Below, in pieces: positions 15,850 to 25,087 of a stretch of DNA of 64,000 bases. The translations under genes were made by a program, and so were the position numbers. Source of the DNA: CAYJNO01 sp964371715. GTDB taxonomy: Bacteria; Bacillota_I; Bacilli_A; Erysipelotrichales; Erysipelotrichaceae. The DNA lies in the NCBI GenBank assembly GCA_964371715.1, contig CAYJNO010000004.1, positions 1-64,000 of the forward strand. The letters are read 5' to 3'. Numbering within the stretch: position 1 is the first letter of the stretch; each line of letters opens with the position of its first letter. The notes under the pieces are model-generated. The model saw only the letters and a program-made list of their open reading frames with translations, was not told where the DNA came from and made no database searches.

Positions 15850-16457
15850 ATTACAATTAAATACTTTTAATGTTTACATTTTAATCACATCCTACTATAT
15901 AATCAATCATCACATTAATACGAAAGATATCATGTAAAGATTAACAAAAATTTTCTATGCTTAATTATATCAAACGCTGCTTGCAGATTTCAAGATATTG
16001 TAATAATTATTTATATTTCCTTATATTTGTGTAAAACTATTATAATATAGAACCTCACATTCATTATGATTATGGTGCTGATTCAAATTTAAAAATAATG
16101 CTAATAAAAATGAAGTAATACTTTAAATTTTATAAAATGTAATAGTTAAATTAGGATTTTTTATTATAGAAGATGTTAGTGAAATATATGCTATTGAAGA
16201 ATTTATAAATGCTTGCATAATTTAATGTGATATAGAACATTGAATTATGCCAATAACTATTTATATCAATAATATAAAAATTTAGACTAAAAAACATATT
16301 TGTGATTATATACAGAATATACAACATCTTTAAAAAGATAGATTAAGATTATTGTAAGTAAAATTTAAATTAAATTATATAGTGTATTATAATAGCTAAC
16401 TATTACGTTTAGTGATATATTACTATTACAGTAAGTGTAATAGTTTGGAGGTTAGAT
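15850..16457. other. Intergenic region with decayed coding fragments
   Basis: About 600 bases without an intact gene. Two in-frame pieces on the plus strand look like protein: 16062-16118 (HYDYGADSNLKIMLIKMK, stop) and 16145-16225 (VKLGFFIIEDVSEIYAIEEF, ending ...NACII, stop). They lack starts and are probably debris of one degraded gene I cannot name. PadR operators occupy 16390-16444. Confidence 0.35.
16422..16444 (+). promoter_or_regulatory. Inverted repeat, likely PadR operator
   Basis: ACTATTACA and TGTAATAGT are exact reverse complements with a 5-base spacer, and end 4 bases before the GGAGG of the PadR gene. ACTATTAC recurs at 16399-16406, where it pairs with TAATAG (16391-16396 area), giving a second, weaker inverted repeat 23 bp upstream. 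Arrangement fits autoregulation. Confidence 0.6.
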
Positions 16458-16778
16458 ATGCGAGATAATGCAAAAAGTGGAGCACTAACAGAAGTTACAT
16501 TTTTTATTCTATTATCCTTGTATGAAGCAAAACATGGATATAGTATAATGCAATTTGTTGAAAGGCAAACTAATGGAAGACTTATTTTAGGAGCTGGTTC
16601 ATTATATGGTGCATTAAATACTTTACAAGAAAAAGGTTGGATTACTCCAACAGATGATGGTAAAGGTCGCAAAAAAGAATATCTTATTACAAATCAAGGA
16701 AAAAATATCGTTAATCTTGAAATTATTAGACTTGAAAGCTTGTTGTTTACAGCAAATAAAATTGTAGGAGGTATGTAA
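16458..16778 (+). CDS. PadR-family transcriptional regulator
   Basis: 106 residues with the PadR winged helix: LTEVTFFILLSLYEAKHGYSIM, then LGAGSLYGALNTLQEKGWI and GRKKEYLIT. TTTGGAGG lies before the ATG. The next gene, a DUF2812 membrane protein, starts after one base. PadR-DUF2812 is a recurrent pair in Bacillota, in which PadR represses the pair and responds to membrane or antibiotic stress in some species. Autoregulation is likely through the inverted repeat directly upstream. Confidence 0.93.
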   Translation: MRDNAKSGALTEVTFFILLSLYEAKHGYSIMQFVERQTNGRLILGAGSLYGALNTLQEKGWITPTDDGKGRKKEYLITNQGKNIVNLEIIRLESLLFTANKIVGGM

Positions 16779-16779
16779 A

Positions 16780-17391
16780 ATGAAAACATATTACAGATTT
16801 TTTGGAGCTTTTTTAGATTCACAAGAAAAATTCTTAAACAAGATTGCCAATCAGGGTTATAGGCTTGTAAAAACTAGTAAGTTTTCATTTAGTTTTGAAA
16901 AGTGTGAGCCAGCAAAGTATCAATATGTAGTAGACTTTATCGCTGATAAAAATAGTAATGAAGCAAAAGATTATAAAGACTTTTTAGATGATATGGGTTA
17001 TAAGACATTTTATAAAAATATTAATTTAAATTATTCAATCGGTAAAGTAAGATGGCGTCCATACGCTAAAGGTTCAGGTCAGATTGCAACTAATGTCACA
17101 ACATTTAATAAAGAATTAATGATAGTTGAAAAGTTAAATGATTCTAAACCATTTAAACTACATACTACTTTAGATGATAGAGTAAACTATTATAGTAGTC
17201 TTAGAAATATGTGGGTATCAATTATTGGTTTATTAGTATTTCTTGCTTTTATGCTATATTATCAACATCAAAATGTATTTACTATTGAATTTTTATTTAT
17301 TGTAGTATTTCTAATTTTTGCAGCTATACCGATGTTCCTATATCAAATTAACGTAACAAAATATAAAAAGCAATCACAAATTGAAGAGTAA
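16780..17391 (+). CDS. DUF2812 membrane protein
   Basis: 203 residues. The N-terminal two thirds is soluble (YRFFGAFLDSQEKFLNKIA, KYQYVVDFIADK, GYKTFYKNINL), matching DUF2812. Two transmembrane helices are at residues ~145-162 and ~167-188, and a short basic tail ends the protein. The function of the family is unknown; it is nearly always next to PadR. One base separates it from the PadR stop. Confidence 0.9.
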   Translation: MKTYYRFFGAFLDSQEKFLNKIANQGYRLVKTSKFSFSFEKCEPAKYQYVVDFIADKNSNEAKDYKDFLDDMGYKTFYKNINLNYSIGKVRWRPYAKGSGQIATNVTTFNKELMIVEKLNDSKPFKLHTTLDDRVNYYSSLRNMWVSIIGLLVFLAFMLYYQHQNVFTIEFLFIVVFLIFAAIPMFLYQINVTKYKKQSQIEE

Positions 17392-17396
17392 AATAA

Positions 17397-17442
17397 AACA
17401 AGGTTATATCAGATTTATTGTCTGATATAATCTTGTTTTTTT
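17397..17442 (+). terminator. Intrinsic terminator of padR-DUF2812
   Basis: AACAAGGTTATATCAGA pairs with TCTGATATAATCTTGTT, 7-base loop, followed by T7. Confidence 0.9.
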
Positions 17443-17518
17443 AAATAAGATTAATTTTATTCAATTGTTTATATTATTGATATTTGATAGAATAAATGTA
17501 GTAAAAGAGGGACATATA

Positions 17519-17839
17519 ATGAAAGATATACTTGAAGAATTAAAGGCTTTTGCAAGTGATAGAGATTGGGATAAATTTCATACACCTGAAAATCTAGCAA
17601 AGTCTGTAGCAATAGAAGCATCTGAGTTATTAGAGTGTTATCAATGGAGTAATGATGCTGATATTGATAAAGTACAAGAAGAAATAGCTGATGTTATGAA
17701 TTATTGTTTGATGTTATGTAATAAATTAGAGTTAGATCCAAAAGAAATAATAATGAATAAAATAGAAAAGAATAAATTAAAATATCCTATAGATAAGTGT
17801 TATGGTAAACATGATAAGTATACTAGGTATATTAAATAA
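17519..17839 (+). CDS. MazG-like nucleotide pyrophosphohydrolase
   Basis: 106-residue all-alpha NTP pyrophosphatase of the short MazG/dCTPase group. The metal-binding pattern is visible: E33-x-x-E36 in AIEASELLE, and E55-x-x-D58 in EEIADVMNY. YQW follows the first motif, as in the dCTPase/RS21-C6 type. It hydrolyses non-canonical or dCTP-like nucleotides (family knowledge). ATG 17519 is preferred (AGAGGG upstream) over ATG 17465. It precedes the HNH gene by 38 bases and may be co-transcribed with it, though its house-cleaning role does not need that. Confidence 0.88.
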   Translation: MKDILEELKAFASDRDWDKFHTPENLAKSVAIEASELLECYQWSNDADIDKVQEEIADVMNYCLMLCNKLELDPKEIIMNKIEKNKLKYPIDKCYGKHDKYTRYIK

Positions 17840-17877
17840 GTTATATCGGATTAATATTTGTGAAAGGAGATACAAAT

Positions 17878-19569
17878 ATGTCAAATGCAAAAATGGAGTT
17901 ACTACAAAGTGATGATATATCAGGATTTAACTATGAAGAACTAGAAGAAAATCTTTATAAAGAATTAGATACACATAAAGGTGATTTTGTGAATTTAAAA
18001 GAAAATATTGAAAAAGTAGGGAGTCCAGATAGCTTAATATCAACAATTAGTGAATCAATATGGGAGCAGTTTATAAATCAAATAGCAGCTGTAGCTGGGG
18101 AAGATTTTATTAAAGAAAATAGAGGGCTTAAACTTGATTTGAGCAAAGATGCTCATATACAAAATGTAGAGAATTTTAATAATAAAAAATTTGCTACACA
18201 TAACACTAGTTGTAATTATGAGGAAATTCATAAGAAATGGGAGAAAAATTTTAAAAAAGATATTAATGGAAATATAGTTAATCATGAGACAAGAAGTGGA
18301 AATACGGAAGCCACATTATCAAAAGGTGTAAGAAAGATATTTGATAAAGGAAGACCTCAAGGTAATAGAGTGAAAGGTACAGATATGGATCATGTTGTTT
18401 CAGCTGGAGAGATAATTAGAAACCCTGAACTAAATCTATATATGACTCAAGAAGAATTACTGAAGTTTGCAAATAGTGAAGTAAACCTTAATGAAATTGA
18501 TGCAAAAATGAATCGTTCAAAAGGTGATAAATCTACTAAAGAATGGCTTGATAACGAGAATAAAAATGGACAAAAACCAAAAGAAATTTTTAATATTACT
18601 GAATCAGATGAGAAAAAATTAAGAAAAAAAGATGAAAAAGCTAGAAAAGAGTTAGATAAAAGAAAAGAAGAAGCAAAAAAGAAGTCTATTAATGCAGGCA
18701 AAAAATCTCAAAAAGAAGAGGCATTTAGAATTAGTGGAAATGTGCTAAGAGCTGTTGTCCTTCAACTTTTATCAGAGTTAGTAAAGGAGATTTTCCAAAA
18801 GTTTTTATCTTGGATTCAAACAACCTCTAAGAATGTAAAATCATTAATTGAATATTTAAAGTTAGCGATTTCCTCATTCGTTGAAAAGCTAAAGACTCAT
18901 ATGCTCAATTCAGGAAAGACTGCAACTTCCACTATTGCACAAGCTATTTTAGGCCCTCTTGCTTCAACTTTAACTAAATTACTAACAGTATTAAAACAAG
19001 GTTATGCATCTATCTCTAATTCTATTAAATATTTAAACAGCCCTGAAAGTAAAAAACTGCCATTTGAGATACGTATACTTGAAGTTGGAAAAATTGTGAC
19101 ATTAGGATTAAGTGCTACTAGTGCAGTATTATTGGGGGAAGTAATAGAGAAAGGTTTAATAACAATTCCTATTTTTGCATTTGAAATTCCTTTTTTGGGG
19201 AGTATAGCAAGTTTATTAGGCCTTTTACTATCTGCGATTGTATCCGGTGTAGTTGGGGCAATTGTTATAAATCTGATAGATAGATTGATTTCAAAAAAGC
19301 AAAAGGATGAACTAGTAAATCAGCAAATTATAAAAAATAATGAAATATTAAAAACTCAAAAATTAATAATTAAAAGTGAAAAAATTAGACGAGATAATGC
19401 AATATCAAATAGCTATAACAATATAAGTCAAAGACATGTAAACACAATAGAGAGTATTAATGATATTTTAAATGATTTAAATGATACAAGTTTTATAGAG
19501 GACACACAGCTAAGTGATAATGAAGATCAACTTAATAATATTAATGAGATTTTAAAAAGTTTATCTTAA
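17878..19569 (+). CDS. HNH-like nuclease domain fused to coiled coil and membrane region
   Basis: 563 residues. An HNH-like site without zinc cysteines is seen at GTDMDHVVSAGE (Asp171-His172) and VNLNEIDAKMNRSKGDKS (Asn203, Asn212, Lys215), the DH...N...N-RSKGDK pattern of a beta-beta-alpha-metal nuclease. A lysine/glutamate coiled coil spans ~240-285. Hydrophobic helices span ~315-330 and a strongly hydrophobic region 395-460 (LGLLLSAIVSGVVGAIVINL). A second charged helix and an acidic tail follow. GAAAGGAGA precedes ATG 17878; the GTG at 17860 overlaps it. It heads a group with a coiled-coil TM protein and an AAA+ ATPase. Likely a membrane-anchored effector nuclease (inference). Confidence 0.6.
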   Translation: MSNAKMELLQSDDISGFNYEELEENLYKELDTHKGDFVNLKENIEKVGSPDSLISTISESIWEQFINQIAAVAGEDFIKENRGLKLDLSKDAHIQNVENFNNKKFATHNTSCNYEEIHKKWEKNFKKDINGNIVNHETRSGNTEATLSKGVRKIFDKGRPQGNRVKGTDMDHVVSAGEIIRNPELNLYMTQEELLKFANSEVNLNEIDAKMNRSKGDKSTKEWLDNENKNGQKPKEIFNITESDEKKLRKKDEKARKELDKRKEEAKKKSINAGKKSQKEEAFRISGNVLRAVVLQLLSELVKEIFQKFLSWIQTTSKNVKSLIEYLKLAISSFVEKLKTHMLNSGKTATSTIAQAILGPLASTLTKLLTVLKQGYASISNSIKYLNSPESKKLPFEIRILEVGKIVTLGLSATSAVLLGEVIEKGLITIPIFAFEIPFLGSIASLLGLLLSAIVSGVVGAIVINLIDRLISKKQKDELVNQQIIKNNEILKTQKLIIKSEKIRRDNAISNSYNNISQRHVNTIESINDILNDLNDTSFIEDTQLSDNEDQLNNINEILKSLS

Positions 19570-19643
19570 ATAACGATGTATAATTTTTATTATAAAAATT
19601 ATTTTATAATATTCATAAAAAATGATATTTACAGAGGTGAAAA

Positions 19644-20363
19644 ATGAATAATGAAGATGAATTAAAAGTAAAAGATATGTTAAGTTTAAAAAAACATAAT
19701 TTTGAAAAAACAATAAGCGATTTAAAAAAATTTTCTGAAGAAGTTCCAGATGATATACAACTAAAAAGTTTTAAAACTAAGACTGGACATTTTGGGATTT
19801 TTGATTATAAAATTACAGGTAACGATATAAATGATTTAACAAATGAGATTCAAAAGTACCTAGAAAACATAAGTGATTATATGATTGATTTTTACAAAGA
19901 ATTAGGTAAAGTTTATGTTGCATTTGATACCCTTGATAAAGAATATATAGATGGAATTTTTACATCTATTAAAGCAGCAGAGCTTGCAAGTTCACAAGCA
20001 AAAACAGCTGCTAAAGAGGCATTGAAAAATAGTAGTGATATCAAAAAAACTATTGAAATCCAGACTGAAACCTTAAAAATATTGAGCACTTTTAAGGAAA
20101 AAATAGATAAAGTAGAAAACCTAGAAAATATTGATAAAATAAATAGTGAGTTAGAATTAATGAAAAATGAATTAGAAGACTTAAAAAATATTAATAAGTT
20201 AAAAGATGAAGAAATCACAAAACTTACAATTGAAAGTAAAAATGTAAAATTAATTAATTATGATCTTATAAATAAAAAAATATTGCTATCTAACATATTT
20301 TCGGGTATTTCATTTAGTGTTGCTATATTAATAATAATTTTACACTTCACAGGAGTTTTATAA
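19644..20363 (+). CDS. Coiled-coil protein with C-terminal transmembrane anchor
   Basis: 239 residues. The middle (about 105-205) is a long heptad-rich coiled coil (IKAAELASSQAKTAAKEAL, ELELMKNELEDLKNINKLKD). One hydrophobic helix ends the protein (IFSGISFSVAILIIILHFTG), giving a tail-anchored topology. No family recognised. ACAGAGGTG precedes the ATG. The stop shares one base with the start of the AAA+ gene, so the two are translationally coupled. Probably a sensor or adaptor in the HNH/AAA+ group (inference). Confidence 0.7.
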   Translation: MNNEDELKVKDMLSLKKHNFEKTISDLKKFSEEVPDDIQLKSFKTKTGHFGIFDYKITGNDINDLTNEIQKYLENISDYMIDFYKELGKVYVAFDTLDKEYIDGIFTSIKAAELASSQAKTAAKEALKNSSDIKKTIEIQTETLKILSTFKEKIDKVENLENIDKINSELELMKNELEDLKNINKLKDEEITKLTIESKNVKLINYDLINKKILLSNIFSGISFSVAILIIILHFTGVL

Positions 20364-21451
20364 TGAATGAAAATTACAAAAAAACATTTTTAGATTTAGC
20401 ATCTAAATTAGATGCTTTATGTAACGGATATGGTGAAATCACAAAAGTTGCATCAAATATAGTCGATAAAAAAGATGATACATATATCATTAAGTTACTT
20501 AAGAAAATTTCAGAGATAAATTCCTCTAAAAGTTATAACTCTAATACTAAACAATTGGCGTTAGCACTTAATGATAGTCTCATGAAATATTTAGGATTTT
20601 TAAGGATTTTACAAATAAGTGAATGTAAAAAAAATTTTGATAATGAAAAGAGCTTAGATGAATTATTAAAAGATTTAGAAAGCTTAATAGGATTAGAGAA
20701 AGTAAAATCAAAAGTTTATGATTTAGTAACGTATCAAAAAATACGTCAACTACGCATAGCTAGTGGTTTAAAAGATAATAAAAGTACATTACATTTATCA
20801 TTTGTAGGTAATCCAGGTACAGGTAAAACTACTGTTGCAAGGATAGTAGGTAGAATGTATAAGCAAATTGGTCTTTTATCAAAAGGGCATTTCACTGAGG
20901 TATCTAGGACTGATTTAATTGCCGGTTATCAAGGACAGACTGCACTTAAAGTAAAATCTGTTATTGAAAAAGCAAAAGGTGGAGTACTTTTTATTGATGA
21001 AGCATATAGTATAACTGAAAATGATCATAGTGACTCTTATGGAAAAGAATGCTTAACAGAATTAACAAAGGCTTTAGAAGATTATAGAGATGATTTGGTT
21101 GTTATAGTTGCTGGATATACTTTACCAATGAATAAATTTTTTGAATCTAATCCTGGTCTTAAATCTAGATTTAATTCATTTATTGAATTTGATGATTATG
21201 ATGTATTAGAACTAGAAAAAATACTAGATAAAATGTGCAATGAAAATGATTATAAGTTAGATAATGATGCAAAAATAAAGATGAATATAAAATTAGAGGA
21301 ATTAATGCAAAATAAATGTGAAAATTTTGCAAATGCTCGCATTATTAGGAATATATATGATGATTTAATAATGAATCATGCAAAAAGAGTTATAAATATT
21401 GAAAATCCAAGTAAAAGTGATTTATCTATAATTACAATAGACGATTTTTAA
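20363..21451 (+). CDS. AAA+ ATPase of the CbxX/CfxQ (SpoVK) type
   Basis: 362 residues: a helical N-terminus (1-100), then a single AAA+ domain of the CbbX/SpoVK class: LIGLEKVKSKVYDLV, Walker A GNPGTGKTTVARIVG (~residues 150-164), pore loop region DLIAGYQGQTA, Walker B VLFIDEAYSIT, sensor 1 VVIVAGYT and arginine finger region NPGLKSRFN. Such ATPases remodel protein complexes. Relatives occur in rubisco activation, sporulation and ESX secretion, and also in defence-type loci. Coupled by one base to the upstream coiled-coil TM gene. Confidence 0.88.
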   Translation: MNENYKKTFLDLASKLDALCNGYGEITKVASNIVDKKDDTYIIKLLKKISEINSSKSYNSNTKQLALALNDSLMKYLGFLRILQISECKKNFDNEKSLDELLKDLESLIGLEKVKSKVYDLVTYQKIRQLRIASGLKDNKSTLHLSFVGNPGTGKTTVARIVGRMYKQIGLLSKGHFTEVSRTDLIAGYQGQTALKVKSVIEKAKGGVLFIDEAYSITENDHSDSYGKECLTELTKALEDYRDDLVVIVAGYTLPMNKFFESNPGLKSRFNSFIEFDDYDVLELEKILDKMCNENDYKLDNDAKIKMNIKLEELMQNKCENFANARIIRNIYDDLIMNHAKRVINIENPSKSDLSIITIDDF

Positions 21452-21526
21452 AATGATTAATAAAATTTACAGCTAAATAAAATAGTAGGAATAACGGCTA
21501 ACTACAAGTAAAACTTTAATGATGAT

Positions 21527-22165
21527 ATGTATAAAAAAAGTAATCATACTAAGGTATTAGATATTAAACATGAAGCTGAACAACAAATACTTTTCTATAG
21601 AGAATTAATTATTAAAAGTACAAATAAAAAATTATTTATTGTTACTGATACAGAAATAAAAAAGCAATTAATTAAAATTCAAGACTACTTTAAAGATTAT
21701 CAATTAGCAGTTTATTTGTTTTCGTTCTCATCATATATTGATGTATTACTATTAGAAAATTATAACAAATCATTCTTAGATGAAATTTCAAAAAAAATAG
21801 TAACTTATTAGCATAATTACCGTTATTTATATACAGATTGTTACAATCAAATAGAATCATATTCTAACGATTCTATAGAAAATAAGTTTAATAAAGGTTT
21901 TTCTGGTGCAACTAAATTATTAGGTAAAACAATTGAGAAAATACCAGTACTTGGTGAAAAAACTATTGATGAAAATCTAATTGAGAAAAGTGAAAAAATA
22001 AAAAGAGATAGAGTTGTGAGAACTAGAAAAAATCTAGGTGGATTTGTAAGTTTACAATCTACAACAACATTAATTTTTTCAAATAGTATAAACAATATAA
22101 ACAAATTATATAATCAACAATTTGAATTAATAACTGACGGAGAATATATTTACTTAGATAAATAA
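21527..22165 (+). pseudogene. ORF interrupted by an in-frame TAG (unknown function)
   Basis: A 213-codon frame broken once, by TAG at 21809-21811. Upstream: MYKKSNHTKVLDIKHEAEQQ to ISKKIVTY. Downstream in the same frame: HNYRYLYTDCYNQIESYS, then GATKLLGKTIEKIPVLGEK, and so on to TAA 22163-22165. The downstream part has no Met, so it cannot start alone with ATG. There is no clear ribosome site before 21527. Codon use looks normal on both sides. It is either a recent pseudogene or a read-through product. It shares orientation with the HNH/coiled-coil/AAA+ genes and may have been their fourth member. No family recognised. Confidence 0.55.
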
Positions 22166-22188
22166 TAAAATTAATTTTGGAGAAAAAC

Positions 22189-23367
22189 ATGCAACTAGGA
22201 TTTATAGATTATTCAAAAGATGAAAGAAATAAAGTACTTGCTACTTTAAGTCTTTTAGGAGAACAAAATGCAATTGATGAACTTGGTATAGGAACGATTA
22301 GAGATGCCTTTGCTGATATATTATTCCCTGGTATTTCAACGCTACAAACTAGAGCAAAATATTTAGTTATCATTCCATATCTTTTTAATTTAGCTTCAAA
22401 ACAAAAGTTTGATAGTGGAAAAGAGTTATTAAATTTTATACATGATAAAGAAGCAAAACTGGTCCATACATTAATTAATAATTCTGAAGAAGATGTAGTT
22501 GGAATAATTGGAAGTACTGCTATAAGACATAAAAGAGCAGTAAAAAATAAACCATCTTCAATTTATTGGAATGGACTAAGAACATATGAGATATTAAAAG
22601 GTTCAAATCTATCAATTAGTGCTGCTTGTGATTTATGTTACACTAATGCTAAAAACAAAAGTGAAATTCTAAGCAATTTAGTAGCTGATAAAGATAGCTT
22701 TGATGATAGTAGTGCAAGTAATAATAATCGAGTTGTATTTTCTCCAATTGGTTTAGATTACAATATTGATAATGATATTAAAATTACACTTACAAAAAAA
22801 GAAGCAGAATACTTAAAAGATAAAATATTAACCGCTAAACTTTCAAAAGATACTTTATTAGCTTTTATAATAAAAAATAACATTAATGTAAATACATTAG
22901 ATGATATTTCTATTGATATACTTCCCGAAAAAATTCGTGAAGATTTTTTGCTTGCTAAAGGGTTTTCAGACTTTATTGTAGGAGCTCATATTAGATATAA
23001 CATTATATATTCAGATTACAAAGATGAAGCAATGATGGAAAAATATGAAGCTTGGAGAAATAATCTTCAATTAGAAAATCTAGATTTAGAGAATATTTTA
23101 ATAAAGGTAAAAGCAAATAATCAAGTTTTTGCATTTTGTAACAGGTTTTATGAAGCATTAATTAAAGATGATACTGATGCAATAGATGAGCTAATTATAG
23201 CTAGAGAAAAAGCTGTAAAAGGTAATCGTTCTAAATTATGTAAACCTACAGAGTTTAGATATGATAGTGATAGACCAATTCATAACTTTAAATTAGATTA
23301 TAGGTTTAGATCAGCTAAGAATATCATTAATGATATTCTAATAGGATTAGGAGAAGAAAATGTTTGA
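22189..23367 (+). CDS. DUF6361-family protein
   Basis: 392 residues opening FIDYSKDERNKVLATLSLL, then DELGIGTIRDAFADILFPG and TLQTRAKYLVIIPYLF, the signature start of DUF6361. The function is unknown, but the family recurs with PLD nucleases and large helicases in defence-like loci. ATG 22189 is chosen: TTTGGAG lies 5 bases upstream, and the TTG at 22177 is part of it. It overlaps the following PLD gene by 8 bases. First gene of a four-gene operon (DUF6361, PLD, helicase, GIY-YIG). Confidence 0.88.
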   Translation: MQLGFIDYSKDERNKVLATLSLLGEQNAIDELGIGTIRDAFADILFPGISTLQTRAKYLVIIPYLFNLASKQKFDSGKELLNFIHDKEAKLVHTLINNSEEDVVGIIGSTAIRHKRAVKNKPSSIYWNGLRTYEILKGSNLSISAACDLCYTNAKNKSEILSNLVADKDSFDDSSASNNNRVVFSPIGLDYNIDNDIKITLTKKEAEYLKDKILTAKLSKDTLLAFIIKNNINVNTLDDISIDILPEKIREDFLLAKGFSDFIVGAHIRYNIIYSDYKDEAMMEKYEAWRNNLQLENLDLENILIKVKANNQVFAFCNRFYEALIKDDTDAIDELIIAREKAVKGNRSKLCKPTEFRYDSDRPIHNFKLDYRFRSAKNIINDILIGLGEENV

Positions 23368-25087
23368 TACAGCTAATGATAGATTAAATTACACAGAACT
23401 TTTAGAACCAGATGTAGGATATAAGCTAGAATTTGCAGTTGGTATGACATATTCTTTAGATCTAGAAGCATTACTTAGTGTACCAGTATCTTTAGGTTTA
23501 TTAGCCGATAATGCTGATGAATTAATGAAAAGTCCGTTTTATTTACTTGAAGCTATTAGAAAAAGTAGTGATAAAATAGCTGTTTTTTGTAATGGTGGAA
23601 GTATAGCGATGCCACAAAATATAAATAGTGTATATTCTCTATTAGAAAACAGTGTTTTTGAAGTTAAATTACCAAATAAGAAAAATTTTCATCCTAAATT
23701 ATGGTTTATAAAATATGTTAATGATTTAGGAGAAGCATATATTAAGCTAATTGTATTAAGTAGAAATCTTACATTTGATAAAAGTATTGATTTTTCTGTA
23801 GCAATGAAAGGTGAAGTTAAATCTAATATTTCTTCTAAAAATCAACCATTATCTGATATGTTAAAAGAAGTAGTTAAATATATTAAGGGTGATAATTATG
23901 ATAAAAGAAATAAAATATTAATGCTTGCAGAAGATATTTTAAAAGTAGAAGCTTTTGAAACAATTCATCCATTTGAAGATTATGAATTTTTACCATTAGG
24001 TATTGAAAATTATAATAAGCATAATACGAAGTTGTTTGATAAAAATACTGCAGTTTTTATCGTTTCTCCATTTTTGAGTGATGATATTATTGATGAAATA
24101 ACTAATAGTTCATATGATAGAGCACTTATAACTAGAAAGAGTTCTATAACAAATAATATTTTGGAAAAACTATCATTAAAAAATGGCCTTGGAGTATATG
24201 TAACAAAAGAAGTGTTGACTGATAATGAATATGGTATTAAGCAAGATATACATGCTAAACTATATTTTACAGCAACTCCTCATGGTAGTTATTTATATAT
24301 TGGATCTGCTAATGCATCATATAATGCATTTAATAATAATATTGAATTTTTATTAAAACTTAAAATTAAACATAATACAATTGGCTTTAAAACTATATTC
24401 AAAGATTGGATACCTGATGAGTACTCACCATTTGAAAGAATTGAAACATTACCAATAAAAGAAGAAAAAGGTAATAATGACATTATTATCGATAAAGTAT
24501 TAAAAGATGCTGTTTATTCATTAAAGTCTGCACAAGTTATAGAAAATAATGGAGTGTATGATTTAGTGATTGCTACTAAAAAGATAGAGTTTGAACTACC
24601 TGTTAAAATTGCTCCATTACATAGAAAAGATTTATTAAATAACTTAGAGCATGAGACTATAATGAATGGATTATTATTAAAAGAGCTTAGTGAATTTTAT
24701 ATATTAACAGTTAAAGATAAAAAGATTATTGTTAAAATTAGTACTAAGGGTATTCCGGTTATTGAAAGGGATAATGCAATTTATAAAGGGATAATTAATA
24801 CTAAAAATAAATTTTTAATGTATATTTCACTAATGTTATCAGAAGATTATCCTTCAACAATAGCTGAATTTGAACATCTAAATATGAATGTATCAAATGA
24901 TAATTTAAAACAAAAAATTATCATAGATGGCTTATATGAAAAAATGCTTAAAGTAGCGCATAAAAATCCTAAACAATTAAAAGAAATATCAAACTTAATT
25001 GAGAAATTAGATGATGAAGTTGTAACTGAAGAGTTTAAAGCTATGTATGATAAATTTAGCATTGCAATTAGGAGGAAATCTAAATGA
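23360..25087 (+). CDS. Phospholipase D-like nuclease/phosphatase domain protein
   Basis: 575 residues with two HxK half-sites: His111 in NFHPKLWF followed by LIVLSRNLTFDKS, and His298 in DIHAKLYF followed by YIGSANASYNAF with NNNIEFLL. Two HKD half-sites in one chain form one PLD active site. The C-terminal 200 residues are helical and not recognised. It is comparable in role to DrmC of DISARM, but without the rest of that system. Overlaps DUF6361 by 8 bases and the helicase by 4 (ATGA). Confidence 0.85.
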   Translation: MFDTANDRLNYTELLEPDVGYKLEFAVGMTYSLDLEALLSVPVSLGLLADNADELMKSPFYLLEAIRKSSDKIAVFCNGGSIAMPQNINSVYSLLENSVFEVKLPNKKNFHPKLWFIKYVNDLGEAYIKLIVLSRNLTFDKSIDFSVAMKGEVKSNISSKNQPLSDMLKEVVKYIKGDNYDKRNKILMLAEDILKVEAFETIHPFEDYEFLPLGIENYNKHNTKLFDKNTAVFIVSPFLSDDIIDEITNSSYDRALITRKSSITNNILEKLSLKNGLGVYVTKEVLTDNEYGIKQDIHAKLYFTATPHGSYLYIGSANASYNAFNNNIEFLLKLKIKHNTIGFKTIFKDWIPDEYSPFERIETLPIKEEKGNNDIIIDKVLKDAVYSLKSAQVIENNGVYDLVIATKKIEFELPVKIAPLHRKDLLNNLEHETIMNGLLLKELSEFYILTVKDKKIIVKISTKGIPVIERDNAIYKGIINTKNKFLMYISLMLSEDYPSTIAEFEHLNMNVSNDNLKQKIIIDGLYEKMLKVAHKNPKQLKEISNLIEKLDDEVVTEEFKAMYDKFSIAIRRKSK

